Origin: Pseudoclavibacter chungangensis
GTDB lineage: Bacteria > Actinomycetota > Actinomycetes > Actinomycetales > Microbacteriaceae
Assembly (NCBI RefSeq): GCF_013410545.1
Contig: NZ_JACCFV010000001.1
Location: 3,844,001-3,908,000, forward strand
Length of the DNA stretch: 64,000 nt
Direction of reading: 5' to 3'
In this document: positions 42,322 through 49,891 of the stretch, one piece after another
Position numbering within the stretch: the first letter of the stretch is position 1
Layout: every line of letters starts with the position of its first letter
Notes under the pieces: generated by a model
Seen by the model: the letters and a program-made list of their open reading frames with translations, nothing else
The model's database searches: none
Told to the model about the DNA's origin: nothing
Position numbers and translations under genes: made by a program

Positions 42322-43778
42322 GGCTCTTCGGACATCTGGTGGGGGTCATGGGGTGAGTCCGCCGGCGGCGAGGAGCATGCGGAGTCGGTAGTTGTCGCGG
42401 TTGCGGAAGCCGCGGGCGAGGCGGCGGTGGAGCTCGATGATCCCGTTCACGGCCTCAGTGCCGCCGTTCGATGATCGTCCGGTCGTGAAGTAGGCCAGGA
42501 ACGCTGCCTGCCAACGGCGGAGGGTGCGGCCGAGGCGGGCGATCTCGGGGATCGGGCAGGTGTGGAATGTGTCGACGACCTTCTCGGCGATCCGCCGCCC
42601 CTCGACGAGGTCCTTCTGGTGGTAGGCGGAACGCAGTTGCTGGGCGCACTGCCATGCGACGAACACCTCGTCGTGCGCGGGGTCGGCCTCGATCGCTGCC
42701 GCGAGCCTGGTCCGCTGCTTCTCGGTGAGGTTCTCGGCGCCGGCGCGGAGGATGGTCTGGATCCCGTAGAGCGGGTCGCCGGTCCGACCGCGATGCCCGA
42801 GGGTGTCTTGCTGGACGCGGCGGCGGACCTCGTCCACAGCGGCGGTGCCGAGCTTGACGACGTGGAACGCGTCCAGCACGGCCGTGGCGTCTTCGAGCTT
42901 GTCGTCGATCGCGGTCTTGTAGCCGGCGAACGGGTCAAGAGCTGCGACCTGCACGTTCTTCCGGAACGCTTCGCCGCGGTCTGCGAGCCAGGACGCGTAG
43001 GCCTTCCCGGAGCGGCCGGGCACGAGGTCGAGCAGCCTGGCCCGCGTCTTTCCGGTGCTGTCGCGGCTGAGATCGACCATCCCGGTCAGTTCCTTCGGGC
43101 CGCGCTTTCGGGGGTCGACGTGATGCCAGATGTGCTCATCGACGCCGAGGGTGGTGACGTTCTCGAACCGGGACTCGTCCTCAGCCAGTTTGACCAGCTC
43201 GGGCTCGACGGCCCGCCACACCGTCTTCCACGACGTTCCGAGCTGACGGGCGATACCGTGCACGGTGGCGTGCTCGCGGCGCAGCTGCCCGATCGCCCAG
43301 CCGACGGCGCGCGTGGTGATCGACCCGCGCCGGGCCACCAGACCCGGGAGCTGCTCCACGAACGTCCGTCGCACGCATCCCACCTCGTCGCACCGCCAGA
43401 CCCGCTGCCGCCACACGATCCGCACCCGCGTCACGCCGGGCACATCATGAAGCACCCGTCGGCGACGTCCGCGGCCGGTCGCGACGACCCCGCACGACGG
43501 GCAGCCGGTCGGTGCCGCCGGGCTCGAGACGGTCACGATCAGCAGCCCGTCACGGCGGTCAACGTCCTCGACATGGACCCCATCGAGGCCGAGCAGCAAG
43601 TCGCAGCGGGAACACGGGCAGGCGGCGGAGCACGCGTCAGCGCACCCCGAACTATCGTGAGACACGTCGAGGTCCTCGGTTGGAGCAGCAGTTGGCGCTA
43701 CTGATCCTCGGGGACCTCGACCCCTACCCGCCGACCATCACCCGGCGAGCCTCACCCCCACCGAATGTCCGAAGAGCC
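42322..43778 (-). mobile_element. ISL3-family insertion sequence, copy C, with 8-bp target duplication
   Basis: Inverted repeats start GGCTCTTCGGACAT at 42322 and end at 43778 (reverse complement). The octamer CGATATCT is directly repeated at 42314-42321 and 43779-43786, the expected 8-bp ISL3 duplication. At 1457 bases with an intact transposase it is a complete, comparatively recent insertion. Confidence 0.93.
42346..43665 (-). CDS. ISL3-family transposase (copy C)
   Basis: A 439-residue intact transposase: zinc ribbon (CSRC, CPSC), second set (CDEVGC), HTH (TVHGIARQLGTSWKTVWRAV), DDE motifs TLGVDEHIWH, ALDPFAGYK and GGTEAVNGIIELHRR. GTG 43665 is the start (MSHDSSG). The bounding repeats and the perfect target duplication suggest it can still move. 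Confidence 0.93.
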   Translation of the reverse strand: MSHDSSGCADACSAACPCSRCDLLLGLDGVHVEDVDRRDGLLIVTVSSPAAPTGCPSCGVVATGRGRRRRVLHDVPGVTRVRIVWRQRVWRCDEVGCVRRTFVEQLPGLVARRGSITTRAVGWAIGQLRREHATVHGIARQLGTSWKTVWRAVEPELVKLAEDESRFENVTTLGVDEHIWHHVDPRKRGPKELTGMVDLSRDSTGKTRARLLDLVPGRSGKAYASWLADRGEAFRKNVQVAALDPFAGYKTAIDDKLEDATAVLDAFHVVKLGTAAVDEVRRRVQQDTLGHRGRTGDPLYGIQTILRAGAENLTEKQRTRLAAAIEADPAHDEVFVAWQCAQQLRSAYHQKDLVEGRRIAEKVVDTFHTCPIPEIARLGRTLRRWQAAFLAYFTTGRSSNGGTEAVNGIIELHRRLARGFRNRDNYRLRMLLAAGGLTP

Positions 43779-43786
43779 CGATATCT

Positions 43787-44200
43787 CCGCTCTCCTCTGA
43801 GGACTCACCATCATAGAGGGAATCCATCCCTCCGGGATCGGGGCAAGACGAAACTATTGAATACCAATTCAGATTCGGGTCTGAGGAACATGTGTACGTG
43901 GGTTCTGTTGATGTGTCCCGGGCGCCCGGCGACTGATGTGCCACCGGCTCGCAGTGACCGACGTGGTCCTGACGCGCAGTGAATGACGCGACCGGGGCGC
44001 GAAGCGATCGCCTGCTCCTCGTGCCCGCAACTCGTGCGGGATCGTGGCACGGACGCGCCGCGGAACCCACTCCCGAACGCAGCGCCGTCGTTTCCCGGCG
44101 GACTCGACCGGCCGGCCCGTGTCCCCTCACGTGTCGATTCGAGCTGTTCGCGTCGATCACCTGACGGAGCGAATCCATGTCGACCGGACGAGGTTCGCGG
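43787..44200. other. Non-coding gap right of ISL3 copy C
   Basis: About 410 bases. Slightly AT-richer sequence at 43840-43910 may be remnant DNA that predates the IS insertion. Overlapping open frames have no credible start. Nothing supportable is seen. Confidence 0.4.
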
Positions 44201-44875
44201 TCACCCTCCGACGACGAGTTCCGGTGCCTGGCGGGGGACGTGCAGGTCCCAATAGAGTTCGGCGAGCTGCGCCGGCGTCTTGAACGGGTAGCCCGGTGCG
44301 GGAGGCGCGTCGCCGATTCCGACACCGATCGCGACGTGCGCGACATAGACATCGGTTTCGGCGAGTTGCCTGTTGAGGTTCATTGCCCAATTGCGCGTCG
44401 CGGCCTGGGCCGTGTTGAGCGCTCCGAACATCGGGACGGGATCGATCGACCCGGTGCCCGCGGTGAGCAGCACGGTACCTGTTCCCCGCTCCCGCATAGC
44501 CGGCAGCACGGCCTGGACGGCGGTCACGGCTCCGAACAGCATGGTCTCGACGATCGGGCGGAGATTCTCCACCGTGACATCGAGTGGATACGTCATGGAT
44601 CGGGCCGTACCGATGTGGGGTGAGAACTCGAGGACGTCGATGAACCCGAAGCGCTCCCGGACGTCGTCGAGTGCTGCCGAGACGGCGTAGGGGTCACCCG
44701 CGTCGGCGACGAAGCCTGCGGCGTCGATGTCCTCCGCGGCGAGCTGCGCGACCAGGGCGTCGAGGCGATCCTCGTTTCGAGAGATCAGCGCGGCGCTGTG
44801 GCCGGCGCGGCCGAATCTGCGGGCGAGAGCGAGCCCGAGGCCAGGACCTGCTCCGATGATGGCGATGGTGGGCAT
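44201..44875 (-). CDS. Atypical short-chain dehydrogenase/reductase
   Basis: A 224-residue Rossmann protein with the N-terminal IIGAGPGLGLALARRFG dinucleotide motif and an Arg at ISRNEDR suggesting NADP(H). The catalytic Tyr-x3-Lys is not found: the corresponding region reads DPVPMFGALNTAQAATRNWA, without a Tyr/Lys pair. It may bind cofactor without classical SDR chemistry. GGAGGAG precedes the ATG. It lies 49 bases downstream of the DoxX-like gene and is co-transcribed with it, under the divergent HxlR. Confidence 0.8.
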   Translation of the reverse strand: MPTIAIIGAGPGLGLALARRFGRAGHSAALISRNEDRLDALVAQLAAEDIDAAGFVADAGDPYAVSAALDDVRERFGFIDVLEFSPHIGTARSMTYPLDVTVENLRPIVETMLFGAVTAVQAVLPAMRERGTGTVLLTAGTGSIDPVPMFGALNTAQAATRNWAMNLNRQLAETDVYVAHVAIGVGIGDAPPAPGYPFKTPAQLAELYWDLHVPRQAPELVVGG

Positions 44876-44924
44876 GGTGGTATCTCCTCCGGCGGTTCGA
44901 TGGATGCGTGTGCGGCGGACGACG

Positions 44925-45287
44925 TCAGCGCACCGCGAAGCCGAGCGCGGCGGACGCGGCGGCGATGACGAGCAGAACGACGGGCACCGTGAAGCGTTCG
45001 TGGCGTCGCACGTGCAGGACGATCGCGCCGATCATGGTGAGGGCGAGCCCGATCGCGGCGAGCGGCGTGAGGATGGGGGCGATGCCGGTTGCCAGCGGCG
45101 CGATGAGCCCCACCGCGCCCGCGACCTCGACGGCACCGACGGCCTTGACGGTGCCCGGGGAGGCGTCCGCGGTCCAGGCCAAGCCGGAGGATGCGAGCGC
45201 CTCCCGTGAACGGGCGAGTTTCATGACCCCGGCGGCGAGGAAGATGAGGGCGAGGATCGCATTGACGATCCAGAGAGCGATGATCAC
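44925..45287 (-). CDS. DoxX-like membrane protein
   Basis: A 120-residue protein with four hydrophobic helices (IIALWIVNAILALIFLAAGVMKL; VGAVEVAGAVGLIAPLA; PLAAIGLALTMIGAIVLH; VPVVLLVIAAASAALG), the DoxX_2 pattern. GTG 45287 is chosen (AGAAG six bases upstream) because upstream sequence in this frame is low-quality and contains the operator region. DoxX-like proteins link to redox or sulfur stress. Operon with the atypical SDR. Confidence 0.8.
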   Translation of the reverse strand: MIIALWIVNAILALIFLAAGVMKLARSREALASSGLAWTADASPGTVKAVGAVEVAGAVGLIAPLATGIAPILTPLAAIGLALTMIGAIVLHVRRHERFTVPVVLLVIAAASAALGFAVR

Positions 45288-45338
45288 GGTGCTTCTTTCG
45301 AACAGGGAGCCGGCGACGAGCGGGGCCCCGACGAGTCG

Positions 45339-45353
45339 GTTACTGTTTGTAAC
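45339..45353. promoter_or_regulatory. HxlR-type operator (doxX/hxlR intergenic)
   Basis: GTTAC-TGTTT-GTAAC is a perfect dyad between the divergent DoxX-like and HxlR genes. A closely similar dyad (GTTATCATTCGTAAC core) lies between the second HxlR gene and its divergent target at 57812-57828. Confidence 0.65.
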
Positions 45354-45398
45354 AGGCAACATCATGTGTGACTTCGATCGGCCGTACAAAAGGCACAT

Positions 45399-45462
45399 CG
45401 ATGTGCCCGGGTCACCATGCGCCCGGGGCACCATGCGCCCGGGACACCATGCGCCCGGGACA
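45399..45462. repeat. Four 16-base iterons upstream of hxlR
   Basis: Units at 45399-45414 (diverged), 45415-45430, 45431-45446 and 45447-45462 share CCATGCGCCCGGGRCA. They end 16 bases before the HxlR start, in the leader region. A role as an accessory binding array or as mRNA structure is possible. Confidence 0.75.
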
Positions 45463-45478
45463 GACACTGGGAGGGACG

Positions 45479-45913
45479 ATGTCCGAGACGGTCGACGTCG
45501 ACGCGACGGTCTTCGCGTCACTGGAGGGCCAGGAAGCGGACTGTCTGGAAACCGACACCGGTCGCGCCGTGCGCGAGCTGCTGGATCGGGTGGGGGACAA
45601 GTGGTCCCTTTTGATCATCGGCATGCTTCGCTCGGGCGAGCTGAGGTTCAGCGAGTTGCTTCGTCGCGTACCAGGCATTTCGCAGCGGATGCTGACGCTG
45701 AAACTGCGCAGTCTCGAGCGTGACGGCCTCGTCTCACGAACCGTCCATGCTGAGGTGCCACCACGAGTCGAGTACGCGCTCACCGAGTTGGGCCGAACCC
45801 TGATCGAGCCCGCTCTCGGACTGGCGCTGTGGGCGGTACGACATCAATCGGCGATCACCGCGGCGCGTGAAGCGTTCGACGCGGAGCGTCGGGCGCTCGA
45901 CGGCGATCGCTGA
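45479..45913 (+). CDS. HxlR-family regulator 1
   Basis: A 144-residue winged-helix protein. C22 (EADCLETDT) near the N-terminus is a typical redox or aldehyde-sensing cysteine. HTH: DKWSLLIIGMLRSGELRFSE, LLRRVPGISQRMLTLKLRSL, and wing ERDGLVSRTVHAEVPPRVEY. ATG 45479 follows GGGAGGG. It probably regulates the divergent doxX-like/SDR operon through 45339-45353. Confidence 0.9.
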   Translation: MSETVDVDATVFASLEGQEADCLETDTGRAVRELLDRVGDKWSLLIIGMLRSGELRFSELLRRVPGISQRMLTLKLRSLERDGLVSRTVHAEVPPRVEYALTELGRTLIEPALGLALWAVRHQSAITAAREAFDAERRALDGDR

Positions 45914-46191
45914 GCCGTCGTCGCGGTCCGGGGGCCGGTGCGTGGCGGCCGCGGACCGTGCCGGCCCAGCACGAGAACGAGGCGACGCGCCGAACCGACG
46001 ACGTCAACGACTGAGAGTCAACGCCTGAGGAAGCTGGCCGAAGGGACGAGCCCTCTCGTGGCACGAGGTCTGTCGAAGAACCCGACGGCGTCCTGTGAGC
46101 AGCATGTCGTGTCCCGTCTAGTTGTGTCTCGTCTAGTCGTGTCTCGTCTAGTTGTGTCTTGTCCCGACCAGCCCGGCGCGGGGCCGTGCGC
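45914..46191. repeat. Gap with 15-base CTAG repeats
   Basis: Between the convergent HxlR and LOG genes. At 46109-46168 a 15-base unit (GTGTCTCGTCTAGTY) is repeated about four times, three copies containing CTAG. The first part of the gap shows nothing recognisable. Confidence 0.6.
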
Positions 46192-46248
46192 AAAAAGCCG
46201 GGTTGTTGCTACCGGGCCCCGGGCCCGGTAGCAACAACCCGGCTTTTT
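46192..46248. terminator. 57-base perfect palindrome / bidirectional terminator, copy 2
   Basis: Two 28-base arms that are exact reverse complements flank one central C. The arms start AAAAAGCCGGGTTGTTGCTA and end in TTTTT on the other side, giving intrinsic-terminator geometry in both directions. It lies between convergent genes and is nearly identical to 21376-21428. Confidence 0.8.
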
Positions 46249-46280
46249 CGTGCTGCGGGGCGTCGTGACGGGACCTGCCC

Positions 46281-46329
46281 CCCGCGGCCGCGGTCGCGGT
46301 CGCGGCCGCGGTCGCGGTCGCGGCCGCGT
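46281..46329. repeat. GGTCGC/GGCCGC hexamer array
   Basis: About eight alternating GCGGTC and GCGGCC hexamers occupy the space between the palindrome and the LOG stop codon. Low complexity; no coding role. Confidence 0.7.
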
Positions 46330-46332
46330 GTG

Positions 46333-47397
46333 CTACCGCGCCGGTGCGCTCGGCAGTTCGTTGATCGCGCGGATCAGCTCGTGCAGGCGGCCCACGTGGT
46401 GTGCGTCGAGGTGGAGGACGAGGCGCGGCAGCTCGAGCTCGTCGCCGTCGTGCACCTCGGCGCGCAGCGGCTCCGTCCGCCGGATGCCGTGAGAGCCGGC
46501 GAGGTCGGCGAAGCGTTCGTTGAGCCCCGCGATCTCCTCGTCGCTCGGGGTGTTCTTCAGCCGCAGCACGAGGCGGTCGCCGACCCAGCGCAGCGAGTCG
46601 TAGTTGCGCCAGAAGCCCGTGATCTCGGCAGCCGCGGCATCCTCCGAGTCCGTGATGAGCACCCGATCGAGGTCACCGGGCGAGATGACGCCCGACGGGA
46701 CGAGCTGCTCGTCCGCGAACCGCTTCAGGCCCGCCCAGAACGTGCCGCCCGGTCGGTCGAGCAGCACGATCGGCACGGGGACCGACTTGCCCGTCTGCTG
46801 CAGCGTCAGGAGTTCGAACAGCTCGTCGAGCGTGCCGAACCCGCCGGGCACGCAGACGAACCCGTGCGACTCCTTCACGAGCATGAGCTTGCGGGTGAAG
46901 AAGTACTTCATCGTCACGAGGTTCACGTCGTGGTCGAGCACCGCGTTGGGTTGCTCGAACGGCAGCCGGATCGAGATGCCGATCGAGTGTTCCGGCCCGG
47001 CGCCCTCGGCGGCGGCGCGCATGATGCCGGGCCCGGCGCCCGTCACGACGAGCCAGCCGTTGCGCGCGAGAGCCGCCGACACATTGCTCGTGATGCGGTA
47101 CAGCTCGTCGTCCTCCTTCGTGCGCGCCGAGCCGAACACCGTCACCTTCGGGAGTCCGCGATAGCGGGCGAACAGCCGGAACGCGGAGCGCATCTCCTCG
47201 AGCGCGGTCGACGCGATCTTGAGGTCGAGGCGTCCGGTGCCGTCGAGCCCGAGACCCAGGCCGGTGGCGAGGATGCGTTCGATGAGCCGTCGGTCGGTCG
47301 TGATACCCGCGTCGTCCACGAGGCGGCGAAGGTCGGTGATGATCTCCGGCGAGACGTCGGCGTCGTGCGACTCGCTCGGGATGGACTGCTCGGTCAT
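46333..47397 (-). CDS. LOG-family protein (TIGR00730-like nucleotide 5'-monophosphate phosphoribohydrolase/lysine decarboxylase-like fold)
   Basis: A 354-residue Rossmann-like protein. FGSARTKEDDELYR near residue 90, VVTGAGPGIMRAAAEGA near 120 and CVPGGFGTLDELFELLT near 185 are the LOG signature (PGGxGTxxE). LOG enzymes release free cytokinin bases or hydrolyse nucleotide monophosphates. It is longer than the ~190-residue minimal LOG, with N-terminal (~75) and C-terminal (~110) extensions, the type seen in PpnN-like proteins. ATG 47397 is chosen; the frame remains open upstream through a heptad-coding repeat (47507-47605). Confidence 0.88.
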   Translation of the reverse strand: MTEQSIPSESHDADVSPEIITDLRRLVDDAGITTDRRLIERILATGLGLGLDGTGRLDLKIASTALEEMRSAFRLFARYRGLPKVTVFGSARTKEDDELYRITSNVSAALARNGWLVVTGAGPGIMRAAAEGAGPEHSIGISIRLPFEQPNAVLDHDVNLVTMKYFFTRKLMLVKESHGFVCVPGGFGTLDELFELLTLQQTGKSVPVPIVLLDRPGGTFWAGLKRFADEQLVPSGVISPGDLDRVLITDSEDAAAAEITGFWRNYDSLRWVGDRLVLRLKNTPSDEEIAGLNERFADLAGSHGIRRTEPLRAEVHDGDELELPRLVLHLDAHHVGRLHELIRAINELPSAPAR

Positions 47398-47709
47398 GCC
47401 GACAGCGTGCCATGCCCGGGCGAACGATCCCTCAGGAGCCGACGGCGGCCACCCACTCGTCGACCGGGCGCCGGGTTCTCGCCGCGGAGTATCGGTTCCC
47501 GTCCCGGTGTGCCCGCATCCCGTCGCGGTGTGCTCGGGGCCCGCCGCGGTGTGCCAGGTCCCCGTCGCGGTGTGCCCGGGTCCCGTCGCGGTGCGCCAGG
47601 CCCCCAACGTGGGGCCGCGCGGTTCCGACGCCAGGCTCCCGCCGCCGGGCCGCGCGGCTCCGCCGCCCGACTCCTCGTTCCCCTCGGACGGGCGGACGCC
47701 CTGGTCCCG
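47398..47709. repeat. Gap with five 21-base tandem repeats
   Basis: Units start at 47507, 47528, 47549, 47570 and 47591, each GTGTGCYNGGN...CCGTCGCG. On the minus strand they lie in the LOG reading frame and would encode a seven-residue repeat (HTATGTW-like). No other feature is seen in the gap. Confidence 0.7.
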
Positions 47710-48405
47710 TCAGCTGAACGCCTCGATCAGCCCCGAGACGACCATGTACAGGCCCGCGAGCGTCGCGACGACGAGGAAGAGGTTGCGCGCGTTCTGTGGG
47801 CGGTCCCTCGTGACGTTCGGCTTCGAGGGCTCGGACGCCGCCGCCCGTGCCGGGCGGCCCGCCGACCTCGTGGCCTCCAGCCTCGCCTTCCCGGTCGTGA
47901 CCGTTCGGGCCGCCGAGCGGGTGGCTCGCGGTGCGGCGGCAGTCGCGGTCGCAGCGTCCGCCGGTGACGCCCCGCGCTGTCCGCCGGCGCGCGATGCGGA
48001 CGGCTGCACGCACACGCGTTCGCCCCGACGGACGAGCCGATCGTGCCCGACGGTCGCGGCGAGGTCGATGGACGCACGCAGATCGTCGACGAGGCGCTGC
48101 AGCGGGGCGGCGGGGTCCCACGCGATCCGGATCCGAGGTGTCGAGCCGTGCCTCTCCGTCCACACGTCGGCCCGAACGAGACCCGGCTGCGCCGAGCCGG
48201 TCGCGTCGACCGCGTCACCGCCTACCGTGCCGCTCCCGTTATCGGGCGTCCCAGCAGCCGACTCGCGGTGACCGTCGAACGCCGTCCACGTCGCTGCGCC
48301 GTCGTGCTCCGAGCGGGCGGAGGAGAGGTAGCCGCCGAGCGGATCATGCGCGCGTTCGTCTGCGGACCGGGGTCGGTCGTGTTCGTCACGATCGTCGTGG
48401 TGCAT
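47710..48405 (-). CDS. Hypothetical tail-anchored membrane protein
   Basis: A 231-residue protein. The N-terminus MHHDDRDEHDRPRSADERAH is extremely charged; the middle (~60-135) is soluble with a possible folded segment (VRADVWTERHGSTPRIRIAW, then LQRLVDDLRASIDL); an Ala/Arg-rich linker follows; and one hydrophobic helix (NLFLVVATLAGLYMVVSGLI) ends the protein. No family is recognised. The His/Asp-rich start might bind metal (speculation). ATG 48405 is chosen because upstream codons look non-coding. Confidence 0.6.
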   Translation of the reverse strand: MHHDDRDEHDRPRSADERAHDPLGGYLSSARSEHDGAATWTAFDGHRESAAGTPDNGSGTVGGDAVDATGSAQPGLVRADVWTERHGSTPRIRIAWDPAAPLQRLVDDLRASIDLAATVGHDRLVRRGERVCVQPSASRAGGQRGASPADAATATAAAPRATRSAARTVTTGKARLEATRSAGRPARAAASEPSKPNVTRDRPQNARNLFLVVATLAGLYMVVSGLIEAFS

Positions 48406-49113
48406 GCCTCCAGGGTCCCACGGAGCGGTTCGTCTGTGCTCGTGGCGAACGCTCGCGATCCTCGACGAACGCCCCGGTGTCGGGGCGCACGATCGTGCCC
48501 GGGGCGGACAACGCGCGTTCAGGCCGAACGAGGCCGATGCCGGGCGAACGATCGTGCCCGGGGTCAACGACTCCGCCGTGTGAGGTGCGAGGGGGCGCGC
48601 AGCGGGTCGGATGGACCGGTGTGCGAGCACACCGGTGTCGACCGCGTGAAGCTGCGCGCCCCCTCGCGGAACCGACGTCCCCCCGGTACGTCGGTTCCAT
48701 CAGCGTATTGGCTGGGGTACACGCGTGGAAGGTTGTCCTCAGGTGCCGGGACCGCCTGCCGGGACGTCCGGGCGGTGCCCGATCGGGCGGGTGTTCGAGC
48801 CGAGGACGGTGCTGCCGGCCCGGTCATCCTGGGCCCGAATGTGCCTACGAGCAGCGCTTTCTTATCGGCGAGGAGACGCGTCGAAGGCGGTGGAGTCGTC
48901 CGTGTCCGCTCGTGTCCGCGCGCCGAGAACCAGCCGAACGCTCGGACGGGGACGGGGAGGGGTACCCGTCCCCATGGGAGCTTCGTCCGGACCGCGGGGT
49001 CGGCTCTCGGAGCGCGCCGGGATGACGGCGAGCGGGATCGGACGGCGCCCGATATCGAGAGCCTCCACGGGACGAACCACCCCGCGATGTGTGTCCACCA
49101 CGAGGGCGTGAGA
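48406..49113. other. About 700-base gap without a supportable gene
   Basis: Several overlapping frames are open on both strands, none convincing. ACGATCGTGCCCGGGG occurs at ~48488 and ~48550 within a roughly 60-base irregular duplication. It lies upstream of the minus-strand hypothetical gene and downstream of the DUF2087 gene. Confidence 0.4.
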
Positions 49114-49611
49114 TCAGGCGAGCGTCGTGCGCTCGGGATCGACGCGACGGTAGCTCGATCCGTCCGACGTTCGCTCGAGGACGCCGAGGTCGGCGGCGTG
49201 CCGTCGCACGAACGCGACATCGGTGACGAACATGCCGAGCCGCGCGTTGAGGATCGGTTCGCTGAGTCGGTCCCGGGGATCGACGCATCGATCGACGACG
49301 GCGCGCACGGTCGCATCGACCTCGGCGCGCGGCAGCGAACCGATCGCGATGCGCTCACCGTCGAGCACCGCGAGGGGCCCGGTCGCGGCCGCGAGCACCG
49401 GGAGCAGCTCGGTGACGAACGACTCGCGCAATCGGGCCGTGTCGCCGTCGGTCGCCACGAACCCGATCCCCTCGAGCGCACGCAGCCCGGGCAGTTCACG
49501 GGCGTCGACCGGGCCCGCGAGTACGAGTGCGATCGAGGCCCTGAGGCGTGGGTCGCGCAGCATCGCCAGGAGCGCGCGCAACTCACGGAGTCCCGTGGCG
49601 TGGTCGGTCAT
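49114..49611 (-). CDS. DUF2087-domain protein
   Basis: A 165-residue soluble protein. The C-terminal ~85 residues (EVDATVRAVVDRCVDPRDRL, then LGMFVTDVAFVRRHAADLGV and LERTSDGSSYRRV) match DUF2087, a small domain often attached to transcriptional regulators. The N-terminal half (TGLRELRALLAMLRDPRLRASIAL) resembles a winged-helix-like segment. Function unknown. Divergent from fpg. Confidence 0.75.
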   Translation of the reverse strand: MTDHATGLRELRALLAMLRDPRLRASIALVLAGPVDARELPGLRALEGIGFVATDGDTARLRESFVTELLPVLAAATGPLAVLDGERIAIGSLPRAEVDATVRAVVDRCVDPRDRLSEPILNARLGMFVTDVAFVRRHAADLGVLERTSDGSSYRRVDPERTTLA

Positions 49612-49891
49612 GTCGGCTCCTCACCTCCGCCCGCCGATGCTCGGTGCGTCGGGTCGCGTCGGCGATCGATCCTCCCATCCGGACCATGGACATCCGGGCC
49701 ATGGGGCAGCTCACGAACCACGTGGTCGCTCGCCAACCACGGACTCCTCGCGAACGAGGGGCGCCTCGCGAACCATGAGCTCCTCGCGAACGACGCGCTC
49801 CTCGTGAACCAGGGACCGCGCCGGTGAACGGAGCGCGGGACGGAGCGGACGTGCACACGTGCCTGTCGGTGGGTGGGTGCAGAATCGCTTC
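49612..49891. repeat. Gap with five 18-base tandem repeats upstream of fpg
   Basis: Units run from 49723 to 49812 with consensus GNGCTCCTCGCGAACNAN. On the plus strand the frame reads as a six-residue repeat (HGLLAN, EGRLAN, HELLAN, DALLVN), with a TGA at 49825-49827. The array sits in the divergent DUF2087/fpg region and may separate or host promoters. Confidence 0.7.

Noticed and set aside
43738..44352. 205-codon ORF spanning the right end of ISL3 copy C
   Set aside because: It crosses the IS end and target duplication and is antisense or out of frame to the SDR gene; no coding character.
47507..47605. CRISPR-like array
   Set aside because: Repeats are contiguous with no spacers; the same holds for the arrays at 45399, 46109, 49723, 51371 and 54973. 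No cas gene is present.
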